From positions 21,940,886 through 22,004,885 of the forward strand of contig NC_086374.1 in NCBI RefSeq assembly GCF_036588685.1: a stretch of 64,000 bases of DNA, given 5' to 3'. Shown here piece after piece: positions 32,376 to 44,300 of the stretch (position 1 is its first letter; the number at the start of each line of letters is the position of its first letter). The translations under genes were made by a program, and so were the position numbers. This stretch comes from Mytilus trossulus (taxonomy: Eukaryota > Mollusca > Bivalvia > Mytilida > Mytilidae). Below the pieces are notes generated by a model that saw nothing but the letters and a program-made list of their open reading frames with translations, was not told the DNA's origin and did no database searches.

Positions 32376-35300
32376 TTATTTTTGATTTAGTGGATCTAGA
32401 TCAGCTAAATTAAAGTCTTCTGTACCAAATGAGAGTCCTTGACTGAAACCAGCCTGCAAAAAAGTTTAACAAAATTATATGATGGAAGAATGACTGAAGA
32501 AAAACATGATTTGAAAAAAAATCACTATATTGAATATGTTACCATTGATATTGATAGATCATCTTTGATCATCTCAACGAGATTGATTTTCTTGCTTGAG
32601 CCAAAATGGCAAAAGTGAGAAGCAATTGAGTTGAGATGACCAATTATAATCTGTTCATCACAATTTTACCTATGACGACGTTGTTAATTTCATTGGCAAT
32701 GGGCACATGCTACCTTCGTTTCTAGCGATAATGTTTTATAACACTCTTCTGTACCGAGAAAGGAAGATTCTGGGAAGAAACAGATTTGAGATGGATAATA
32801 GATCATACATATAATTCATATTTTTTCAACTATATTGTTAAATTATTTGTATCATTACCAAACAAGTGCAGATTTTTTTTCAAACTAAGAGAATGTAAAT
32901 TTCCCATCCTTCCAAGCATAAATAGAAGCAGATTTTTCTTCAGATTATAACTTTAAGTATAAGTATATTTGCTTGTTTCTATTCTTACCTGAATATCGAG
33001 TAATTCTCTCTCTGTTGATGATACAGACAGTGTATCTGACGTGAATGGATTAAATTTTGAGGGTGATGATGGATTAAATGCTGCCATACCAAATGGATCA
33101 GCACTGGTAGGCTGTGGATTAAATGATGGTGCACCAAAAGCATCCACTGCTGCAAGTAAAAAGCATGCATTGGACATTAATGGAAAATAATATATGTACA
33201 CAATATTTACTGCATTATCTGATGAATATCCATTCCCATCCCATAACAGCAAAATAAGAATGTTGTTTTAAAAACTAGCTGTGCACAAATGCACATCTTA
33301 AGCCTTTTGTAAGTTACTAATGAGTATACTATTGACTAGAATTTCAAACCTTATAAATATGTCAATCTAACCCTTATTAATTGAAATAACAGTGATAAAA
33401 TGCTATTTTATGAAACAATATGCTAAAATGATATCAATATTGAAATATCAAACGTATAAAGTTCTTATAAAACCAAAAAGAGAATTATCAAAATACATGT
33501 AGTAGAAAACAGGTCAGCTATACATGCTAAAGAAATTAAAATGCATTATACCTTACAAATTTCCCATAAAATGCTAACTCAAATTTGTTAATCAATATGA
33601 TAAATATTGCTAAAAAGTCTATAACAAATAACTCTGTCAGAAAAACTGAGAATACTTCTGCAGACCTCACGGTCATAAAACTTTTGAGCATGATTTTTGT
33701 ATTCAGACTCGAAAATCAACCAATCAAATTGCTGGATTTCATGTTTCGAGCATGATTTTTGTGCTCCAAGCACTGAGCAAAGTTTTATGCCTTCAACGCC
33801 TGGGCTACAGGTGTTACCAGTAACGATGGCCATGTAAACTTACCATTGGGATATCCAGCTGGACTCAGTGGTAATGTAGGTGAGGAAACTGATCCTTGTG
33901 TCCTTGGCCTTGTACTGGGTGGTGGTGGAGAAACTGAATTGAAAATAAATTATAATAAATGGATGGTGAAGGTTGGTAGGAATCATCCACTCAAAATATT
34001 CTGTGTTTTCTTAATTTGATGTAAGTGTCATTGGTTGTATCATGTACATGTTCCGGACCATATGAGTATTTGGACCATACGCGTATGGTCATCACCATAT
34101 GCGTATACTCATATGGTCCGACCGTACGCGTATGGTCATCACCATATGCGTTTACTCATATGGTCCGACCGTACGCGTATGGTCGGACCATATGAGTATA
34201 ATACTAGTTTGGTTATTAACGGACCATATGAGTATTTGGACCATATAGGTATATATATTTTTTTAAATTACATTATAAACGTTTCAACAATACAAAAACT
34301 TTATCTAAAAAAACAGTGATGGTTTAAAACATGACAATTTTTAATTTTATAATACAAAAAAATACGTAAAAATTTAATATTGATGCCATAGTTAGTTTTC
34401 ATCGCTAGTTACATTCGTGCATGTAGGCTTGGATGACATTCACTTCCACACAGTATCATTGCTGTTTTGCATTTGCAAGAAATTTGTGCACTATCTTTTT
34501 CATTTACACGTTTTGTTTGCGAGTGAAAACAAGCCTTTTTTGCAGCTGCGTACAGTGATACCAATTCTTTGGCAATTCTGATGTCTACGGTGTTTTTAAG
34601 AAGCTCTAGATCTCAAATATCGTAAAATGACTGCAATACACCATCTTCACAACACAACTTAAATAAACTAATATGATGCTACCTTCCAGTGACTTCTTAT
34701 GTAACAGTTCATTAAGAAATTTGTGGACATATTGCCATTTACTCGTAATAACAAATCAAAGATGACCCATCGGTAATGACCATCGGTATAAAATGTGTTT
34801 ACTTTAAATTTGACAATTAAGTAAAATTAACTATGTGAAACTTCTTAATTTTATTTAGCTTATCTTTTTATTATAATATAATGATAAAATTACCTATATG
34901 ATAGCGTCTTTTGAATGAACGGTCATACCATATGAAGAGTTTAGAAGTATTAAAAGTAAACTGTAACAGAGTGTTAATTACCCCGACCATACGCGTATGG
35001 TCGGACCATATGAGTATATACCCATATGGTCATGACCATACGCGTATGGTCCAAATACTCATATGGTCCAAATACTCATATGGTCCGGAACATACACATA
35101 TTACTACAGAAAGACAAACATATCCAAAGGTTCAATTATTGTATCCTGTACAAAGATGGTTAATAGAGACGAGGTTTATGTTTAAAACCTAACCAAAAAC
35201 TAACAACTGCAATTAAACATTTTGGTCAACAAGTTGACTAAATATGTGATTTAGGAGAAGAGCGATCAATTCAATTCTTACACACAGGTGTCAACTTTTG

Positions 35301-38300
35301 TGTACAGCATATAACTGATTTTGAGTCTGGTATAAATGCACTATATCTTAAACTTTACTCTTTTTTTTTTTATTAAAACAACATGTCAAGTTGTTATTTA
35401 AAGACACTTATTTTGAGCAAAAAAGTCATCCTAACACTACATTAGATATAATAAGGGATATTTTACTTAGCCCTGCAGCAGATGGACTATTTCCATTAGT
35501 TGTCAATGACTTGGTTGTAGTTCCATTGACAAACTCCAGTCGTGGGGACTCCCATCCTGTACCTAATGTCATATCCGTCTGTAGAGACAAAAATATATAA
35601 GCATCATTATTTACTCTATCAAATTAGTTTATCTTTAACCTAAAAGACTTTAATTTGATATAATAAAAATGTTAACAAACCTGCAAATTCCCAATTCATT
35701 CAAAAAGGAACTACAAATTTCACATTGTTTTTTAAGTAATTATACATAGAGAAAATAGTGCTTTTATTATCAATAGACCACACAAAATCTTTACATGTAC
35801 TGTCGATTTGTAAATAATGAAAGTCATGATGAATATGTAATAAAGGTGATTGAACACAAAGATATTCACAAGTCTATAGTAACTATTACTAAAACAAAAT
35901 GTAACGGCAGTATCTACAAAGCTTTACTTTAAGCATATCAAAAGGTGATTTTATTATGGAAATAAGGACATAGTTCAGCATACTTTCTAACATTCTATAA
36001 TGTACTGTTATGACATTTTACTTTTTTTCTTAGAATTTTACCTCCTGTAAATTTAAAAAGATCAATTCTTAAATACAAATTTGTTCCTATGTTTGAATTG
36101 AATCAAAAGAAACTGTTTATTTAGTAATTTTAAATATAGTCAATGCAACCACTTATTAAATAGGTACCAATGAACAAATCTGAATAATATGTGTACATTC
36201 ATATGTGACCAGCATGCTGTTTTGGGAAAACTTTTTGTGTTTAATGGGGAAATCAAAATCAACATATGAAACAATGAAATAATAATACAACAATCTGCAT
36301 TGCCTAAAGGTAGTACTAAATAGCTGTAGCAATAATGGCTCAATGTTTCGAAAATCCTCACATTTGATGAACTGAATAACGTTATTTTAAAATGATTCTC
36401 TTCAATATTCTTTCTAATATATCCTGATGCCCAGTATAATATTAAAATTTGATTGACTTAGAATCCCATCAAAAAAGGTTTTCTGCAGTTTGCCACAATT
36501 TCCAAATAAATAAATTACTAGAAGTCATTTACAGATGGCATACCTATACCATTAGGCATATTTACAGCACTCTATAAATTGAAAAAATAAAGAGCTATGT
36601 AACAATGTAACGATTTCATGCATTTGTGTTAGTACATCTATCACCAAGGGAGACAATCTACCTCTGGTATATTTTTACTATCATCTGTAGAACTCTCCTC
36701 TTGTAAGGTAGAATCAGTTAAAATCACATGGGTGGAATTACCATTAGCAACAGCAGTCAAATCACTTATCTGTAGGAATGTTACCAGCTATAGTTATTTT
36801 ACTTGCATAGAATTTATTAAAAACAAAACACTCTCTAATGACTAACCACCTGCATGTGAATCACAACTCTGAACTAGTTATTTCTAATAGTGAAATCTAA
36901 ATACAATGCAGTGTCTACCAATGCTACCCAGTGTGCAATTCCTACATACAGTATTCTTTTAATAAAAACTTCCTTACTTTCCTCAATTACCTCAACTCTT
37001 TATACTGTAAACGTGGATATTTACACAGGTTGTTATTTTCAAAATTTCATTGCATTAACTTTTCTCAAATTGGTTAATTAATTAAGTGAAATGGAATCTA
37101 TAGCATCTATATTGTTGATTTGTACAAAGTAATTGTATTTGTGATATTGTCATGCATGTTAGATAATCAGAATAGATATAACTAACAACTACATGAAAAT
37201 TTCCACGATTACAGTACCTATATAGAAAATAGAAAATACCGTAACCAAAATTGCTAAGAAATATTTTTAAGCCCAATTTTACAAAATTAAGTATATGCTT
37301 TCAGAATAGTTACAATTTAAGACTGCCTGTTCAATCTGTTCCTACCTTCAATTTCAATTCATCACTAGAATTTTAACTTATTTTTCATCAAGTTTTATTT
37401 ATATAAACAATAGTAATAGAAATGTAGTATATTGACACAAAAGACATAACCGACTTGACCTACTGACCTGATGACTTTTTTTATACTGTACAATGTCATC
37501 TCTATCCTTTAGCTGTTCTAATTCTTCAACCCTTTTCTTCAATGTCTGGTTCTCCTGTTCTAAAGACTTAACCTGAAAAAAATTATGAAATATAGATATA
37601 GAAAATCATTTGGCTTTTTCAATATCATACATAATGAGTAATCTACTAGATTTTTACCTCTTGTCCCAATCAAACAATACTGAGTGTGAATATAAAGCTC
37701 TAAACCAGATTATGTAAAGATCTACACACAAACATATGTTGACTCCTGATATAAAACCTTACCCTAGTGAGGCAATATTGATCTGTCACTCAAAATTGTG
37801 TTTCTGGTGAAAATAGAGCATTGCAAATATGGAAGCATTTTAACTTGTTTGGCAATTTTTAAGTTTTATTCCTCAACAGGTTTGTATGTGAAACTTGTAA
37901 AATGTTTTGGTTGTTATCTGCTCTTTGGTCAATTGTTGTCTCTGACACATTGCACATTTAATCATGTTGGATGAATTTATATGGTTTTGATCTCTTGAAG
38001 TTAAATTATGACCCAACAAAATCTTGTTCATTTTTATCTTATATCTGTCCTTGCTAATGAGACTGGTTTAATTTTATACTTCTTTGATTTCATTGCACTC
38101 AAAGGGAGACAAGAAAAACATGATGATGTAAATAAAGGCAACGGTAGTATACCGCAGTTTAAAACTCATAAATCCATGGACAAAAAACAAAATCGGGGTA
38201 AAAAATTAAAACTGAGGGAAACTCATTAAATATAAGAGGAGAACAACGACACAACATCAAAATGTAACACACACAGAAATGGACTAAGCATTAGACAAAA

Positions 38301-41300
38301 ATCATTCTTTAAAGACTATTCCAGGTCATTCACCAATTTCTAATTCTTTTGATGTAATTATCTTTTTTTAAACAAATCTGAGATCTTTAGATTTCTCCAA
38401 TTGCAATGAATATCTTGGAAAGTGAATGGGTATCATATGTATCAACCAGGGTATCATATGTATCAACCATTTTCTTTGCCTAGCAGATTTTCCCTAACAA
38501 ACTGCAAATAAACTACCTAATGATGTATATACCTAACACCACTAAACAGTCATTTATTTTTAGCAAACCTATCAGTCATGAGGTACCAAGTACCAGGTAT
38601 AACCTAACAATATCTTACCTTTTTCTGTAATGTTATATATTTGTTCTTTAAATCTAGATCTCTTCCATTTGTATCTAAGAACTTTTTATAGGCTAGATCA
38701 AAAGCTTGTCCTATAGTTAAGGTAATCTCCTCTGACTGAAAAATTAAATTTATATAATTATCATAATAGTAATGTAGTCTTTATCAAATATAAATTTCAA
38801 TGCAAATACAAATGAGAAATTAATATTGCATTCAATTCTTTGTTTATTTTGCTACAGAATTCATGCGACACTTATTCACAAGGCATGCCGATACCTTTTA
38901 AAAAAAGTCTTAGTCAGACAATGTAAATAAATAAACCTGAAAATAGCAAGAAATGGTAGCAGGATGCATCCTGCTGTTACGTCTCCAAAATAAAGTTCCT
39001 TTATCTTATGTTCAATTTATCTTGCGGAAAATATATGGTTTACAGGTTTTGTTCTCCATTCACTTTTAAAATATTTGAACATTATTATATGACAGGGGTT
39101 GGGGGTGACCCTGAAGAATTTTTCATTGAGTGTTAATTTTCATGTCAATCCAAAAAATACATAGTTTTACAGGTTTTAAGCTAGATTTTTGAAGGCTTTA
39201 GTCACTTTTATATATTTTTTTTTATTCTGAAGAACCTATGTTGATCGATACAATGGTATACAGAAACACATAGACATGCATAATAATATTATAAGAGACA
39301 TGGTGAGGTAACAGCAAATATGCATGATATGAAAATAAACCTTATTTTGTGTAACAGCAAGGGACCAATGATGTATAGTGCTAGCTATACATCTTTGTAA
39401 GACTTTGAAGGACCAGGTGAGCTTAAAATAAAAGCTGTACACCAAATCAGGATTGGCCCTTTTTAAGAAATCTTTTTGGTATATACTGATTGTCCTTTAT
39501 TGATAAACATGATTTTGATTTCTATTACTTGTTGACATTTTTGGGAGAAGGATATGAGTTTATCAGATAAAACCCATAGAAATCAGCTCTATAGACAACT
39601 GCCAACATAAGTTATGATGACAAAGTGGTACAAAAATGACAACAGGACCACCATCATACCACTTTAAATATTTGAGGTAGTCAAAACACTTTAAGGAAAG
39701 TGTAGATGATCTTTATAAACTGATTACTTACACATTTATCGCTATCAAAAACATAACAAAAGTGTTTGTTACAATCTGCTGACTTGGCAATAAATGTAAA
39801 CATTCTTTTATCTGTTTTGTCATCAGCACAGTAAGATATTCGATGGAGAGGATAGGAATACTGTGTCATCTGAAACACAAAATTATAATTTACAATTACT
39901 TGATATTTCAATATATTTTTCTTCTAATCATGCTAATAAGATGTTATAATATATAGACATTTTGACAACATATATCCCAGTTTATACAAAAAACATTTAT
40001 AGCAGCATCCAATATGACTGTTCTAAATGTATCACTGTAATGGTAATAGTGAACCAACACCATAAAGTAGTTGATGTGTGTTATCGGTTTATGTACCACT
40101 GTAAGAAATGTACACCATTCCTTTTCAAATTAATTGTTGCCACAATACTCAAAATATAACTAACACAAATTTTAATAAAATTAAGCAGTCAAATGTCATC
40201 TTCTGTAACTTAACTCACTTTCAATTCTCCACTTTAGTAGTGTGCTCCTAAAACTGTTGAAACATAAATTTCATAGATATAGGAAGTGTCAGTGACCTTA
40301 AAGCCACTATTTTCATAACAATAAAATTGATACAATTTAAACAAGTATACAATTTTTAGAAAGGTCAATATACATTCAGGTATTCTACAGGAAGTAAAAT
40401 TAAATCAATGTAAAGAGTACATTACTTATATAGAACATATTCCTTATATTAAAATAAGTCTTAATTAGAAAAAATGACCTAAAGTATGGAGATTTCTATA
40501 ATTACTTGTTTTATTTGCTTGTTACTGAGGAAATACTGCAGAATTTTTCTGAAGTTCATTGAAAATGAGAAAAAAACCATAGTAACTTTTTCTTAATATA
40601 TGAGAGATGTTAATCATTAAATTAGCTATGTTAGAAAACCCTATTTTTTATTTGAGGATCACTGAGGAGTCTTCTGATGTACCAAAAGATAAGCTTGGTA
40701 TCTTTAATACGTTTTTACTACAAATTTCTTAAACTATATTTTTATAACATAAATAGACATCCATACCTTTGTTTTTGGGTCTTGTATAGTGACTCCATCA
40801 ACAGATATTGTAAGTTCTACTTTGGGTGTTTTCTGTCCTTCTGCCTTCCTTATATGTTTGTTGAACTAAAAGAAAAGATAACCTCTTTACATACTTAAAG
40901 AAACATACACTCTTAAAATAAACTGGAAAATGATTACTTTGCATAAGGTCCATCATATTATTCATTTTAACAAAATATGTGAGTTTAATTGATTAATTTT
41001 GTTTGATAAATATGTAATGCCACTTTCAAGATCTATTGTGCTATTTTATGTTGGTCATTTTTCATTGGTGGAGGATGCTAAAGTGCCCTGAGAGAATCAC
41101 TAACCTTTAGGAGGATAACTGACAATCCTGAGTCAATTAAGATATGAAGTCAAGTGTACCTGCCCTGTGTGGGAATAGAACCCACAACCTCGGTGTTGAC
41201 AGTATAGTGATACAGTAGTTTGTCTACTTGGACTACTCTGCCTTTATTTAAGTTTGAAAAAGACTTTACTTTAAAATTGTTTTACACAAGAGTGCACATG

Positions 41301-44300
41301 CTGAAATGTCTCGCCTTCTTTACTAATCATTGATATTATGTTGATAGTCCTAAATGTAAAGCTTTATTACAACTGTCACGTAAACTTAACATTAACCAAG
41401 CTGCTGGATCACTGTCCCTATGTCGAGCTTTCTACTACAAAGTCGAAGGCTTGACAAAAACTTATCCTAAATAATAGTTAGTTCTTGAATTTAGATATAA
41501 AGTTGGACAGAAATCAATCAAGGAATGCTGGTGTCATAGTGCAGTTTGTCAATTTAAATGTAGTGATAAAAGTTATATAAGAATTGGTTGAGGCAAACAC
41601 AAAATTGGGCAAAGCACACCTCCTTTGCTGCCCTAAGGAAGAATAGTGTTTGCAATAAATTAGCTTACATTCTTAAATAAAAATCCTTATAATAATTACT
41701 TTATAGACTGGTACACATATTTTGTAGGGATAAAAGATTTTACAGTTCATTTTTGTTTAATTGTCAAAATAATCAATGTAATCAATTATATTTATAGAAT
41801 TTGACTTGATTGTACAGCTCATTAATGGATGTCATTATTGACAATTAAAACTTTTCTGTTATAATTGTGTTATTCCTGATGCAACATATTTTCCTGATAG
41901 AATCATTCAGAAAATTGAAATCTTACTTTATTTTGTATGATTTTTAAATATTAAGCTCACAACCAAATTTCATTTAAACTTTGAAACATTTAATTTGACT
42001 CCTAGATGAAGGTAAAAGAATTAACAGCCAACTTGTTCTCAAGACATATGTTGGTCATTCTGTCCTAACCTATCTTGGTGGAATATAAACAATACCTTTC
42101 TCTTCCTGATTGAATCTCTAACAACTTCTGTACCTTTGGGCTGATCCACCTCGGTTTCTCCAAGAAACTGAAGAAAACAAAATTTGAAATAGCATAGTGC
42201 AAAAGTAGCTGAAATATTGACAAATCTTTATTTATTTTCCATGTAAATCTTTTGCAAATTTCTGAAGGCATTCAAGACCATGTCTTCCAGTTCTTGTTAT
42301 TGCTTTGCTGTATGAAATAAACTATTAAATTCTGTGTCATTTGGTGTCTTGTGGAGAGTTGTCTCATTGGCAATTATACCACATCTTCTTTTTTTATATT
42401 TGCAGTACAGTTGTAAATATTAGTATTAAAATAGATTTCATAAAAGTAGAAAAGTACTTAGAGCATGCTTCATCAATTGTGGGTATTCTATAATCATGAT
42501 AATATTGTAATTCTTTGTATCATAATTGTCCTTTGCACATTTATGTTATACATTTCATAAGAAGTGATTTTTCTTAACTTATTTACATTGAATGTTTCCC
42601 CTTCTTGGAAGAATCATCCAGTTGCCAAATCTAGTTTCTGTTCAGAGTTTTGTGAACTATAGTGTGTCTGATCGGCTCTTTCTGTTGGTGATTGTGTTGT
42701 AAATTTTTCTCAGATTAATGTTGTTGTTTAAGTTGTCCCCCTAGTTATTTTCTCCCTTTTTTGACAAATTGATATGCATGTGCCGGGAGAGAGTTATCTG
42801 CCTTTACTAATGAATATTTAATAAACTTAGAAAATTGTTGCTACACATGAAAATAAGTTAAAAGGACAGTTCTTGAAATAAAGTAATTTCAAGCTCTTTT
42901 CATTTTAGAGTATTGAAGCAATACTGGAGCTCAATTCTTCCTTCTGGATGTAATCTTCTGATGTATGTATGCTATATAAAAATTATAAATTCTAGGTTTG
43001 CAATAATCTATATGTTTATAAATCCTGTATAGTTATACAGACATTCATAAGCTATTAAACAGTGGACAAAGGTTGAAGAAGAATAGAGAGGATATGCTAT
43101 TGTGAATTTCTTCATTATCTGATTACATCTGTCATATTTGCCACTGAATATTGATCTATCAATATAAAGTTTGTGAAGTAAAGACTGATGTTATATATTG
43201 TTAGATAAACACTTATTTGGAGAGAGAAAGAAAAACACATATTAATATTCAAGTTCAATATGTATTTCATGCTTTCACATTAACAGATTTTATTCCACAA
43301 GCATTCATGACCATATTTATCCTTTCCTGTATCATTTGCAGATGATTTAGACTTTATATTACCTTGACATTATAAACTATATGTCCTCTTGTAAGAGCAT
43401 CTGGTGGATGAACCCACTGTTTATTTGCTGAAATGTAAATATTGATATAAATCTTAAGATATCACTCATTTAAATGCTCAAGTATACAAAATTTGTCATA
43501 TCCTTATCACATTATAATGATTAATATAATAAAACAATAACTTAAACAAAAGGAATTTTTTATGACAATAATTCATTTCTATTATTGGGGCAATAATCAT
43601 GATATAAAAAACCTTATATCAAACAATAGAAAAAAGGTTTGATTTACTGGGGTAGATTTGCATGAATGAAGTACACTCTTAAAATAGTTCAAATACACAT
43701 TGTACTACTTAGTGTCAAAAACTATCATCATGGGCTAACCCTATCATTACTTAAGTACTATTGACATGTATTTGTAATTATTGTTCTGTCCAATACAGAC
43801 ATGTTTCTACATATTTATATACGTCAAATGCATGAAATTTATCATGACACCATTTTTGTTCACATATTTTTCAAAAGAATATTTAAAGTAGATTAACTAA
43901 GATGTTCCTATCAATGTCAGCCTTAAGTAATCCTATGCAGATAAAAGTTGGGCAGTGAAATGACAGTCAAACTTATATAACACTTTTACTGGATACAAAT
44001 TTATAATTTTTTTAGGAGAAAAAATGCACCAAGACATTTACACAAATCTAGGCTGGATAAAATTAGATCCTCAATAGATTCTAAAGAGCCTGCATCACTC
44101 ACCTACATTTGTAGGTCTATGTGAATGAAGGTCTATAGATGTGAATCCTCAATTATGGAGACAGTCTTTAAAACCTAGTATACTAGATCAAATTGATGAA
44201 AAACACATTTTTTTTTATGGTTGGCCTTGTATTTATTGGTGATCATGTTTTCTGTTTATTTTTTTCTTTAGTTTTAACCCAAAACATAAAAGAGGGGGAA

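Noticed and set aside
34049..34319. 94-residue plus-strand frame (and a 93-residue one at 34911-35192) across the palindromic arrays.
   Set aside because: The frames are produced by the CCATAYGMGTATGG repeats, with periodic residues and no independent coding signal.
36544..36571. A 28-base candidate micro-exon of GULP1 between the exons at 36662 and 35578, with acceptor and donor consensus on the minus strand.
   Set aside because: Its length shifts the frame and leads to a stop in the next exon, while skipping it keeps the frame open with matching phase.
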